64,000 nucleotides of DNA from Ridgeia piscesae (taxonomy: Eukaryota; Annelida; Polychaeta; Sabellida; Siboglinidae): positions 16,001-80,000 of the forward strand of contig JAODUO010001627.1 in NCBI GenBank assembly GCA_025642075.2, given 5' to 3'. The position numbers and the translations under genes are program-made. Shown here in pieces: positions 34,311-46,479 of this stretch. Position 1 is the first letter of the stretch. The number at the start of each line of letters is the position of its first letter. The notes below the pieces were generated by a model. The model did no database searches and was not told the origin of the DNA. It saw nothing but the letters and a program-made list of their open reading frames with translations.

Positions 34311-35017
34311 GAAACAAGACACATAGACGTCAACGCCGTTTCTAACCTCCTTGCACAGCGCAAGGTGTAGGAACTCTTGACGTACCATATCAGGACGGTT
34401 TGTGATATAGTTTCAACGGTCCATGACTTGGGAAAAAGACAGCTATAACTGAAAGACCTGGTGTGGCAGTGACATTTGAAACCATGGTACAGTTTGCCAC
34501 GGTGGACGTGCCCAGCATTTAACTGATGGATAAGTTCTTGAACACAATATATGACCAATAAAGCGCAACAAGTTCTCGTAACAAGGAAAGACTAGACCTT
34601 TTCATGAAAACACCTGCAGTTTCGATCGTGTGCTACCAACAGAGGATGCTAAATCAAAACATTTCTAAAACATAGCAGGCGCCACATCTACCAGACAAGC
34701 ATATGGTATTTGTGTTAAGTGGTTCGACCATTGGACTTTGGGTTGAAGTTCGATTATTTTGTAAGTAATGCTTCCTGAAACCCCCAAGGCGTGCCGGGAG
34801 CTTTAGGTTTGTCTATCCAAAAGCGGAAAACATAACGCAGGGCATTACACATGCTTTATTGCTGGCCTGGCTGGCACAGACATTTGCACGTGTTCCTGCG
34901 TCGAGAAGAAACAAGTGATTCACTGGTCTGCCATGCACTGAATCTTGCACATGTGTCGAGGAGTGAAAGTGATCAATGTTGACTTGGGCAAGGGAATAAA
35001 AATGAAACAAATTACTT

Positions 35018-35020
<3 letters not shown>
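34311..35020. other. Interval with no recognised gene
   Basis: A 110-codon minus frame (34226-34558) overlaps the dispersed repeat and runs past it. It may be more of the same element, but no known domain is visible. Confidence 0.4.
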
Positions 35021-35057
<37 letters not shown>

Positions 35058-35130
35058 TCTTTCTAAGATAGTACAACCACGCATACTAGCACGCACGCAC
35101 GCGTGCACGCATGCACGCACGCACGCACGC
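35021..35130. repeat. (TA)n and (GCAC)n
   Basis: TA tract at 35021-35049, a T-run, then GCAC/GCATGCAC repeats at about 35090-35130. Confidence 0.95.
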
Positions 35131-35177
35131 CCGTCAATAACTCCAATCGATTCCAGGCATATCGAAATACTCAGTTA

Positions 35178-35325
35178 GTCCGATGTGAAGATGTCGTTTG
35201 GTCGTTTTTCTTGCAGCCCCGGCTAGGTCTGCTGACACAGGTGAATGGTCTACGGGCAGCACAGGTGAGGGGTATCAGGACTTTTAGGCATTACTATGCC
35301 AGCCGAAATTGCTATAACGTAAAAA
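35178..35325 (+). other. Presequence-like coding fragment, copy 2 of 2
   Basis: The plus frame reads FFLQPRLGLLTQVNGLRAAQ then VRGIRTFRHYYASRNC and ends soon after. It is homologous to the minus strand at 5648-5812. This copy lacks a short Ile/Val-containing segment near the middle. The conserved R-x-FRH-x-x-A-S core is compatible with a mitochondrial presequence. Confidence 0.4.
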
Positions 35326-35348
35326 GGTAAAGATAAAGGTACGTTTTT

Positions 35349-35394
35349 GTAAAGCGCATTATCCAGTCCTTAGGACTGCTCAAAGCGCTTTTTA
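35349..35394. repeat. Short hairpin with AAAGCGC arms
   Basis: GTAAAGCGC and GCGCTTTTTAC enclose an inner CAGTCC-TTA-GGACTG stem. An AAAGCGCCTAG stretch also occurs at the L2-like LINE 3' end near 2605. The function is unknown. Confidence 0.6.
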
Positions 35395-35652
35395 CACTTT
35401 TCAGACCTGTTCAATCAAATACCATCTCAACTTCTCTGGGTAGCATCCAACCACTTGCTACAACTAATGTGCGAAAGGCTGCTCGTTTAGAAAACCCGAT
35501 TTGTTTTCACAATTTCAAAGGTTAGCCCGGGAGTGTTCAAATTGTTTAATTTCTAAACATCCGGTATAGGGAGTAACTGCTTATAGCTCTGGCGAGAACT
35601 GACCATTCAATCGCATGGCCAACTGTTGTCATCATACTTCCTAAAAATAATG

Positions 35653-36087
35653 ACGTTGTAGCGTTTACATTTTTCCGGGCGTTAAAAACGTTCCGGTTGA
35701 TTTGTCTGCGCATGCGTGCTATATGTAAAAACGGGTTGTTCGTTAGTATGTATATAACCTCTCAGCAAAGTTATTTGTCGCAAATTAACACGAGGTAAAC
35801 AAGTTTTGAGGCATATTTTGATAGCAAGCGTATATCACGTGACAGTAGTGCGCCTAATCCGTGACAGTGATTTATAAAAAAAACGTAATATTTTATTGCG
35901 TTGAACGACATTTTAAGAAACTCTTCACAGTAATCGTCACAGGTAAGTTAACGAACAGCTTTTGGCATTTATACCGAAAATGCTTTGTTGTTTCGCTGGA
36001 CATTGGTGATTTTACATTTATTGCGCATGCGCAGAAACGTCAACGGGAACGTTTTTAACGCCCGGAAACATTTAAGCGCGACAACGT
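35653..36087. mobile_element. Small TIR element (MITE), ~435 bp
   Basis: The first ~65 bases mirror the last ~65 with about nine differences. Both ends read ACGTTGT, a GCG block, TTTCCGGGCGTTAAAAACGT and TCTGCGCATGCG going inward. There is no coding capacity for a transposase. Flanking bases (AATG on the left, ATTT on the right) do not give an obvious target-site duplication, so the superfamily is open. The inner edge of the right arm contains TGCGCATGCGCA at 36022-36033. Confidence 0.8.
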
Positions 36088-37569
36088 ATTTTAAACGAGT
36101 ATTCAAATATGTTTTCATCGACACTTCACGAGGCGCTCTATGTTTGTGAAATGGATACAGCACGCATGTGGAATACACTGTGAAATGATTAATACAGAAC
36201 AACACAGATGTGATGGCAGTATGACGCGATTATATATGTGTTGCTATATTCGAGATATGCTAGTTCAAATATATTTCTATTATGGCGAAAATACACGAGA
36301 GACTCTTGCGAATGATCATATGCACTGAGGGCGGTGGTTCAGACTTCATATCTGGCAGTGTATCGACATTCTCGTCTCCTACGTCATTCATCTGTAACGT
36401 AATTTGTAAGGTTCTATATCCGTTCACTGTTTATTAATTTATTTGTATTTACCTGCAAATTGTTTGTATTAAAACATTATTACGCTAAATTTACCGTGTC
36501 CGCCAAATTTAATTTAGCTAAACTGAATTTGTTTAATATTTCAGGGCCCGTACTATCTGCCCATAATATGTTTGATTCACTCCCATCTTGTCGTAGTTTC
36601 AGATCCATCAAACCAGAACCAACAGGTTTAATAGCAGCTTGTTCTCCTTAGCCGCACAAGCCTGATCAAAACAGAAGTGATTTTTCCCATCTGCGGTATA
36701 CAAATATCCCACTTTCCAATTTCTCTTTTATTATATATATATGAAATAATATATGTCATTATATAATATGTTAATCTTAATTTTATTATCAATTTTATTT
36801 ATACTAGATCAACTCCTCCATTGTTCGTATTGTGTACACACGACTGTAGGACACCCGTCCCAATAGGTATTTCATTTAATTATTATCAGTATGTTGTTCA
36901 ACAGTGAGGTTGGTCCTAAATCCGTTTCTTTTTTCTGTTGGCTTGGGAACGTCAGTCAAAAAGACAAGGAAAATGTGCAGCGTATTGTGAAATCAGGAGT
37001 AAAATGATTAGTTTTAAATAATTCCATCTAAGTAGTCTATATAAGCTGCGAAGCCACACATATTATAAATGGCAATACTCAAATATAGTTTTGATGACGA
37101 ACACATACTTTCGCCTTTGTCCAGAAGCTTTAGAATTATCCAAAGCATGAACAGGAAGCGTTTGTAATTCATGTCTATGTTTTACTGCTTTTCAACGGCA
37201 AACAACCCTGACATTTATGTGAGAACCGTAACATTCATGTGTGCTGTATGTTCTATTTATTATTTGTGATGCGACGACCACAATTATAATTATTGTAATA
37301 TAGGTTAGGTTTTTATGTTATCATATTTAATGTTCTCATGATTAAGGTCAATATACTGCTCTAATAATGCAAGTATATGTGTTTGTACTATTTTATTAAT
37401 GTAAATGTACACTGCAAATTGATTATTATCTGTCGATGTTATAACATTTCTCTTTTTATTGTAGATGTTTATTCTAATTAATCTATTTGAATTGTAGTAT
37501 AATTTGAAATCATCATTTGGTGCATTTCTGTGTATTGTCACGTGAACAATTATAACGCAATCCAGTGTT
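36088..37569. other. AT-rich interval, nothing recognised
   Basis: Small open frames only, none with a domain or splice borders that I trust. Confidence 0.45.
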
Positions 37570-40500
37570 TTATTGTATCGGAATCGGACTCGGAATCGGA
37601 AGTGTTTATTGACTCAATAAAAATATACATAAAGTAATGTTCATATAAATTACCTACAGCTCAAATTATAAAATAATATTACATCAGCAAACTGCCAAGT
37701 AATTGCGTAAGAAAATAACAGAAATGTAATTATAATTGATTATGAATTGTTACTGTAGGTAAAATAACCAGGGGTCGAGGAGACTGTCACTAAGACCATC
37801 TTGGTCGCTCTCGTGGAGGCCACCCCATTTATTACATCACAATTAAATGTAGTTGACTATTTAAAGCACTTCCAAATACACACGTATGCATAATACAGCA
37901 ACACTAGAATGTCATTACTGGTAACAAGTGTCACAAATCTGAACTAACAAACAACACAATTAGTACGCAAATGACTACATCTCATAGTTAAATAACACTA
38001 CTTAGTATATGTACATTTACGGAGGAATACAAAAAGAAATACTGTAAATTAGTACGTTGATTGCTATGAATGTCCACATATATAACAGCTTGGTAAAAAG
38101 CACAGTGTTTTGTACATTTTATAGAAAATAATCGTTTGCGTAATTAATAAATCCTCGTAAACTGCGCGTTGTAATTTCGTTTTTAATGTTAAATGTATTA
38201 TTATTTATTAGTAAAGGGATATCGTGCCTAATGCAAAGCAAAGTCATGCTTAGCCCTATTTGTATGAATATTGTCATGTATCGTGTGTTAAATGTGTGGA
38301 CTGTTTTATTTAATATAAATGGTAAGTTTTTCAAATATACTGGTAATGTCGTGTGCACATACTTATAGTACAGTTTCAATTCATGCAATTTCAGCATATC
38401 TGTAACATTAAGAATCTTTAGTTTCTTAAACAGCGGCTCAGTATGTGCATTATATGTTGTTAAATATATTATTCTAATTGCTTTTTTCTGTAGTTTGATT
38501 ATTCTGTTACAGCTAAAACCCCATACCATTAGGCCATAATTTATGTATGGTAACATTAATGCATTATACAAAGTAAGTTTTATATTCAGTGGCAAGAATC
38601 GTTTTATTTTGTTTAATATACCTATCAATTTGGAACATTTAATTGCAAGGTTACCCCAAGAAGATTACATTTTTGGACTCTTTCTATTACGGTTTCTATT
38701 TTGAGGAGGAGATTATTCACTTGTTTATTTCCCAATTTATGTATTATATACTTGGATTTCTTTACGTTTAACGACAAGGTATTGATTTTCAGCCATTCGT
38801 TTATCTTATTTAAATCTGAATTTAAATGATATTCGATATCTTTAGTGGGACATGTGTTAGACAACTGAATTATTGTAAACAAAGTTGTGTCGTCTGCATA
38901 CATTATATATTTGAATGTTTCACATGAGTTTGGTAAATCATTTATATATATTAAGAACAAAAGTAGACCTAAAATAGAACCATGTGGCACACCAATGGTA
39001 ATGGGCAGGGTTTCAGAGATTGAGTCGTTGTAAATGACATATTGTTTTCTATTTTTCAAATAACTTTCCATTAACCTTAGAGCATCAGCATCCATCCCAT
39101 AAAATTATAGTTTGCCTAATAATATTGAATGGTCTAGGGTATCAAATGCTTTTGATAAGTCTAAAAATATATTAATAGGTGTTTCGTTGGAATCCAGGGC
39201 GACTATTGTTCGGTTGATAACTTCCAGAATGGCGTGTTCCGTTGAGTGACCAGATCTAAATCCATACTGGTTATCAGTAATAAGTTGGTGTTTATTAAAA
39301 AAACGAATACATCTGATTATATATAACCTTTTCAATGACCTTTGAGATTACTTGTAGCACAGATATCGGTCTATAATTACAAAACGATGTTTGATCCTCA
39401 TTTTTAAAGATAGCAATTACTTTCGCAATTTTTTTCTTATCTGGAAATATTCCAGTATTTAATATTTGATTTATAAGTAAAGTTAGAGGTTTTATAAGAA
39501 CATATTTAAAATATTTCAATTGTTTTAATGTAATACCGTCGCAGCCACTACTAGATTAAGAAGTAAAATTATCAATTATTTTGAGTATGGACTCTTCATT
39601 AATTTCATGGAATTGGAATCGATTTTCAGAATTTCGTGTTAAGTAGTAACTATAATTTTTATTACTATCGTCTTTTATTTTGTTTGCAAGATCCTTACCT
39701 ATGTTTGTAAAAAATGAATTAAAGTAATTTGCAATTTTTACATTATCAGTTATTTTATTATCTCCGTTCTTGAAATATTCAGGTAATGAATTGTTTTTAA
39801 TTGACCTATGTAATATTTCGTTAATGGTTTTCCATGATTTCCTTGTGTCATTTGTATACGTGTTAAACAGTTGTTCATAGTATGATAGTTTGGCTGCACT
39901 AATACTTCTTTTAAGGATACTATTATATGTTTAAATGTTCGATAGATGTTGGATTTAAACGTTTAAGTTGATTATATAGGTTGTCTCTGTATTTTTATAG
40001 ATTTAAGTATACCATTTGTTATCCATTGAGAATATTTATGTTTGTTTCTTAAACAAAAGACTAATTTGTATGGCATGTGTTTACTGTTTGCCTTTCCAAG
40101 AACCTAAGTATTTATTTATATATTTTTATTAGGATCAGACAAACTGTTTTTGTCAAATTTCTTCATTATATTTGAGTTGGTTATTTCAGGGGCAAAGTTC
40201 CACATAGCTATTTCATCATGTATATGTATTTTGATTAATTTGGGAAGACATTTTGTTACTGGAGCATTGTCAATAAATATGAAATATGGGTGGTGATCTG
40301 AGAATTGTTTGATTAGGATACCTGCTCTTGATTCTAGCATTAATTCAAAACTTTTGCAAAACAAGTTGTCAATCAGAGAGCCATTCAGGGAAGAAAATCT
40401 TGTTGGGAATGTTATTTTGGGAAAGAAACTAAATCCTGTTAAGATGTTGTAAAATTAACTACAATATTCTTTTTCATTGATTTTAAGCAAGTTTATATTA

Positions 40501-41118
40501 AAGCCTCCTGCAATGATTACTTCAGATTTAAAAGAATTAATCTGTGATAATACTGATGCAAATTCGTCAATGAATTGTTTGTAGTAACAATTTAGGACTC
40601 GTGGACGTCTGTATATGTTACCAATTATCACAGGTTTTATAAGGTTGTGACTTCAATAAACTGACCCTCCCAATTTTTATTTTTTATTACTTGCAGTACC
40701 TTATATTTATACTGAGATTGAATGTACTCAATTAAGCCTCCTTTTGTACTACTAGACTTGCCCAACGAGATGCAAGTATAGTCTTCTAAGACGTCTTGTT
40801 CAGTTAGCCAGCTTTTCTGAATACATATGACACTGAAAGCATAATTACGTAGTCGCAGTTCTTGTGTGAAAAACTTCTATTTCGTTTAATTTAGCATTAA
40901 TAGATTGAATGTTTGTGTTCAATACGCCGAAATTATTTGTTTTTGTATTTATCAATGATTTAATGTTGTTGGTGTCGTGGTACGATGAAGTTTTCATGAT
41001 TGGTTAACTATCGTTATCAAAGTTTTCATCATCGCTATGATGTAAAACGTTATTTAGGCAATTTATGTGAATACCTCCGTAATGTCGTAGGCATTGGTAA
41101 TCTGAATTTAACATTTGT
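37570..41118 (-). mobile_element. Nearly complete LINE (CR1/Jockey group), ~3.5 kb
   Basis: Minus strand, in order. AP endonuclease: NFGVLNTNIQSINAKLNEIE near 40.9 kb, CISLGKSSSTKGGLIEYI near 40.75, IKPVIIGNIYRRPRVLN near 40.6, SLIDNLFCKSFELMLESRAG near 40.35, SDHHPYF near 40.29. Linker: KSWKTINEILHRSIKNNSLP and FNSFFTNIGKDLAN near 39.7. RT: LNTGIFPDKKKIAKVIAIFK, NYRPISVLQVISKVIEK, YGFRSGHSTEHAILEV, FLDLSKAFDTLDH, GVPHGSILGLLLFLIYINDL and an intact YADD box at 38889-38900. C-terminus: GILNKIKRFLPLNIKLTLYN, INYGLMVWGF and THTFNTR-like sequence. The 3' untranslated part ends in GATTCCG-type repeats near 37580. Damage seen: an in-frame stop at 39105-39107, a deletion with frameshift near 38630 and frame changes in the endonuclease. 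ORF1 was not recognised upstream. Confidence 0.9.
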
Positions 41119-43983
41119 TCAGTGCGTATTTTATATATTTGCTTGTGACATTTTTCGAACAATTCTGTAAATATCTGCTAGATGTGAAACAATTCAAATA
41201 GTAAAACATGTAATACAAATGCATGATCAGCTTAATTTTTCCAGTGTTGCGTACTTTCATAACATAAATATATATTAAACATAATGAGTAGGTGGAGACA
41301 TACATCACACAGATTGGATATTGTGCTTTATAAATAACAAATATATTAAATAAAGTAACTAGATTATACTTTATTTATAAAAATAAGTATATATAATTTT
41401 TGTTTATTTAATGCGTTGTATCGTACACCTAAAAAGTGGCTAAACTAGTCAGGGTCCTTGCTGAGAGTTTACATGTTTACACTCAATTCTGTGAAGAGTA
41501 CTGGCTAGAGATAATGGTGAATACTTTTCTTTTGTACAATTGGTATTTACACATATTAATTTCAGTGTGGCGGAATGTTTCCCACATTAGTAGAATTGTT
41601 CAATATAATAGGTCTGAGTAATGTATATATAACATGTGGGCATGTAAATTTTATAACAAGACTAAAACGATTATATTACCATGGTATTGACTTTGGCTAA
41701 GTGTGTCGTCACATATAAAATACAATACATGTCAGAGCCATGTTAATTGTCACTTTGTTTCTTGTATAGGCATATGCTGATGTACAGCAAAATGCCAGGA
41801 AGCTGGTATGCAGTATCATCAAAGAGAGTGAACTCACACAATGTCATCGATATCCAAGCTGATGTAGTTCACCAAAGAATGTCGAAACTGTCTTACAGTG
41901 TCGAGAGAGGTTGACCAAAGGCTCTTGCCATATTTGACAGACCATGGCATCCACCGTTCCATCACCAACTGCACATCACCAACTGCAAAGGTAGTCAGGC
42001 GTTACCATATTCGCATGTCAAACACTCTGCATTCTACATTGGTCTCTAATCCGTCAGGGTATCTGACCGGCATGGAAGCCAGTGTACACACCACCAGTAC
42101 TGGGGAGTCTGTAACGATACAACACCCAGTACAACTGGGATCACTTCACTTGGTCGACATTCGAATGCGACATTTAATATGCAGCATCTTGCACATGGCT
42201 GTATAGTCTTGTCCACAAATACAACTGTCCTGTATAGCATATTAACTTGTTGAACTAGTGGTAGTAAGCATTGTTCAGTTTCTTGTTGACCTGTAAAGAA
42301 AACCATATATTCAATTTCAGTAAACAAAAAAGCATGCGTCATGGTAGTGGAGTTGAGAGTAAATAATGATGTCATGTAATAACTACTACACGGTGTACAC
42401 GTATTCATTTATTTTATTTTATGTCAAACATGAATATGTGAGGTTGTCTGGTCGAAGCAAATGTTGGAAATGACAAAATAAGGTTATTGTGATGCCAACA
42501 GCACGTTCCCCTCAGACAATATTCAAGCATTCATAATATGTATGTATACCTTCTTCAACACTGTATTATTGATTTATCGAGTAATTGCTGCAGTATTTCC
42601 CCTGCTATATGATGAGTGAGGTGGACCACCTCAGTGTTTGTCTAAGCCAATTTGCTCAAATTATGGCAGGATGGCCACCTCATAGGTATTTCTTGCTATA
42701 AACATGTTTACACTTGTTGCTGTGCATTTGTTTCCTCTCTATTTCCTAGGTAATTTTTAAAATTGATCTACGTAGCCATGCTCAGTGTATGTGCATTAAT
42801 GTCTGTGTTGATACACTGGGTATAATATGCATTATACAAGTGCAAAGGTCATTCTAGTTTTCTATGTTCAAGATAATATGTGAATGAAAACAAATGTGTA
42901 TTTAAATGGACATATTAAAATATTTTGATAATTTATACGTTGTTGATTGTTAAAATATTTAAATTACCTGGATTGATCAGATGTGAGCCTCCCGCAGACT
43001 AAATATCCTCCCTGCATCTGCCATACCCATGTGACTGCCTTAATCTTAGTCCCTACTCTGCCTTGTCTCACTTTTGCATTGTAGTGTGGCCTGTAGCAAT
43101 ATTATAATTCGAATATATTATGCATTCATATACTGCTGTGATGAAAATGTTGATAAATATGTGAAAACAGCTGGCACGTGTCAGTTGAAAGGTACCAGGT
43201 ACATAGACTACAGCCAGGCATCGTTGACTACAATTGAAACAAGTGCAATAATGTTATATGTAATACTTGCTTACTTATTTTTTATTGAATAAATTCATCA
43301 CCATCAGTCATCGTTGTCATAAAAAAATAATTTAGTTTGCATAAAATGTAATGGAAATCAACAACATCAGTAATATTACTGAAATGTGAGTCGCAAAACA
43401 CTGTTTTAATAATTGTGAGATTAATGTAATTCTCCGTTTGACGTTCTGTTAACGAGATAACGGATGCTTCCCCTAAAAATACAACGCTTCATGCCCGACC
43501 AACAAGAGCTACTATCAGTCCCCCATGTCAATTTTATTTATCATTTCGTCCCTCACGTCATCTATTCTCTCTGGATATGTACTTTCGCAATTACTAAGTT
43601 TTTTGAAAAGATCATGCGTAATCAAATACAATACCGGTACATATTAACATAGGTTGTGTCTGGCTGAGTGATGCCGAGCGATATTGATGCCATGCTGGTG
43701 ACTGTCAACTCAAACTGGCTTGCCTTGTCAGTGACACTGTCAGACTTACAATTATTATAATCTTACAAGTTAGATAATCCGCGTCGAGTAGACGTTCACA
43801 AGAGTGAATTAGTCGCCGACTACTTGCTCTTGTTGCTAACTGCATTAATGCGTACCTTCATAGAAGAATCACTTTGCCTGTAGAATCTTAGACTTAGTCA
43901 TGACGCGCAAAAGCACGTGCGATTTGTTATTGTGCAGTAGTAGGTCGATCTCGCATAAGACATGGGTATACCAGGGAACCTGT
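41119..43983. other. AT-rich interval, no recognised gene
   Basis: A GC-richer stretch at 41890-42410 is open on both strands (102 and 120 codons). The minus frame contains several Cys residues and Trp, but no known pattern, paralogue in the window or convincing splice sites. I leave it unannotated. Confidence 0.45.
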
Positions 43984-43987
43984 AAAC

Positions 43988-44195
43988 TGTATGTCTTTCA
44001 ATGTACAATCAGCCGAGCGCACTCTACAAGAGAGCGCCAAGCAATTCAGTTTTAACTAAACTATCTAGATTGCCATATTACCATTACAAGGTGTTTTGTG
44101 TCTTATTTACCTACCGTAAACAGAGCCAGACCCAGCTGTAGTTAATTAGGGAGTATTAGGGGCACACCTCCGAGCGGGAAGGGCCCAGGCACGCA
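43988..44195 (+). repeat. Left 208 bp direct repeat
   Basis: Shares CTTTCAATGTACAATCAGCC, TTACCTACCGTAAACAGAGC and GGGCACACCTCCGAGCGGGA with the right copy. Confidence 0.9.
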
Positions 44196-44547
44196 AACAC
44201 TGTATTGTGTCCAGGTGCCTGCAATATAATTTTGAGGGCAGCCCTGAATGAAGCTAGGCGTACGAAACGAATAGAGGCCACCTAAGGTCCGTTTGCCATC
44301 GCTGAGTCCCCGACAGCAGAGGGCCACCACCATCTGGCCGGTGACCTCGAACTGGCAGTGCCGCTGTTTTCGTTGACATTGCAACAGGGTTTATTGGTTT
44401 CTCTGTTGGTTATAACGAAATTCGATTAACGCATGTGTCTTCTGTCGATTCACTACTATGAAATACATTGTATCAGTATACATGCAAGCAGCTGATTGTA
44501 CGATAGGCTTTTTGTTGTACTTGGATACTTATCATTTACCTTAATAC

Positions 44548-44754
44548 TGTATGTCTTTCAATGTACAATCAGCCGAGCGCACACTACAAGTGAGCGGCAG
44601 GCAATCTAATTTTAAATAAACTATCTGGATTGTCACATTACCATTACAAGGTAGTTTATGTCTTATTTACCTACCGTAAACAGAGCCAGGCCCCGCTGTA
44701 GTTAATTAGGGAGTATTAGGGGCACACCTCCGAGCGGGAAGGGCGCAGCACGCA
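44548..44754 (+). repeat. Right 207 bp direct repeat
   Basis: Second copy of 43988-44195. Differences are scattered substitutions and one or two single-base indels. Confidence 0.9.
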
Positions 44755-44758
44755 AAAC

Positions 44759-46479
44759 TCTTTGTGATACAACCTAGTGTATGTGTTATACTATTTTCTT
44801 GTAAAACACCTTCAAATCTGGCATAACATCTCAAACACATTAGTTTTATGTGCATACAACACATTTTAAGTTTACAGCACCCTGCAAATAGTTGGACTGA
44901 ATTGTGTATATCTTTCTTTTAAACACACACAAACGATCCTCGAATAATAACCCAAGATCACTGTCACACTGTAAGTGTGATATTATTTAAAATAAAATGT
45001 TGCCACTGGTTCCCTGGTATACCCCTCCCTTAAATCATGACTTTTAGTTCATTATTCAATACAATATATATTTCCTCGGGGGATTCCTTCCTTCATTTGG
45101 TTTTCAAAAAGGTTATATTTGGCATAGCCTAGTGTTACGCTTTGATAACAATTGATGGGAATGCGAGATCATAAACATTGTATGTGACATATTTATTTTT
45201 AGATTGCTTCGTGCAAAGCAGCAAATTTGGCATGCTATGGCGTTCTTTTATTATCCTATTGTTTAAGCATTGCCCACTGAACTATTTGTATCTAAATTTG
45301 CTGTCACCTTTCAAACGCAGCTCGGCGATTATGTGAACCATAAAATAAATACTGTGAAACAAAAGAAAAATCAGCACTTTTGACGGTAGCGGGCGAATAG
45401 CCAGACAGGCGAAGAAAGAGTGCATTATGATTGGCGAGTGGCCAGACATGCAGCTAGAGTGCACGTCTGATTGGCTCACGTGTTAGAGTGGAGACATCGA
45501 GCGATCATGTTCGTTACTAGTTCACGTGCCATCTACTGAATCGTGTTATCGCCATGTTGTTTCCGCAAAATATTACTATAATACATCTCGCCACTATTGT
45601 GCTTGATGTTCATGACACTCTTCAAGAACATTTCGGCGACCTGTGGCGACCTGGCCCCGGCAATCTCCGATTACGCCTACAGCCGCTACGGCCCACGTTA
45701 CTCGCCGGCAACTTGCTAAAAGTCCACGTCAAAACAATTCCCAAAGTCAGTCCAACTGCTTGAATTGGTGTGACTCTATCCATGGCGACTTATATTATCG
45801 AAACGATACATGACAAAACAGCCTGACGGGATCCGCGGAAAACCCGCGACAACATTGGCTGATGTAATACATATTGGACAAATCAATCTGTAGGTTTTAA
45901 AGTAGCTGGCACCATACTTTCCGATTCCGACCGTATGAATGGGAATGTAAATTTCTAATGGGAGCGTAGTAAAATCGGTTTTATTTGGTCATCTACTATA
46001 GAGACACACAACTTTCCGTGCGCTAATTATAAGCTGTGCCCTGATTCGCGTTCCTTGCTGATCAAAATGGGGCTTACTTTTAAAAGGACGACGGTCGCAA
46101 ATGCGATCTACGGCACGCCAGGAATTGACACACAAGTTTAATTGATTATCCATTTTGTTTACCACCCATACCAAAAATTAATCGGATCACAGAAACGGCC
46201 GCAGAATTCCGCGTAAGACTCTCATGCCTGTATGCTGAGATATTAGAAGACCGTAAACACAGATACATGGACCACACTGAGGCAGGATAATTCAAAACAA
46301 AAAGTATGTTTACATTTCCCTCAAACTTGCATTGTAAATGGAAAAAATGTGTCAACCATTATTACTGAATAATGTAACATTTTTTGGGGCTAAAATAGGT
46401 AAAACAGTAAGCGAATCAGTACCTTCTCCTATAGTCTCATTTCATTCGTACGTGAAACATAGATGTTCTAAATGTCTTC
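44759..46479. other. Interval with no recognised gene
   Basis: A 69-codon plus frame (45554-45763) starts in a moderate context and contains RPGPGNLRLRLQPLRPTLLA, but nothing supports it as a gene. Phrases like GCGAATAGCCAGACAGGCGA and GGCGAGTGGCCAGACATGCA (45394-45455) are a short local repeat. Confidence 0.4.

Larger units (their letters stand above)
43988..44754. mobile_element. Candidate short LTR-type element (TRIM-like) with 208 bp direct repeats
   Basis: Two direct repeats (43988-44195 and 44548-44754) agree at well over nine tenths of positions by eye. Each starts TGTATGTC and ends CACGCA, i.e. TG...CA. The four bases before the first (43984-43987) and after the second (44755-44758) are both AAAC. 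A 352 bp interior has no RT or gag and carries an unremarkable minus frame. I see no clear primer-binding site or polypurine tract, so a local duplication is the main alternative. Confidence 0.5.

Noticed and set aside
42046..42408. 120-codon minus frame with several Cys
   Set aside because: The opposite strand is equally open, no domain or splice site is convincing, and there is no second copy in the window.
45554..45763. 69-codon frame with Arg/Leu/Pro-rich sequence
   Set aside because: Short, with no homologue, domain or splice support.
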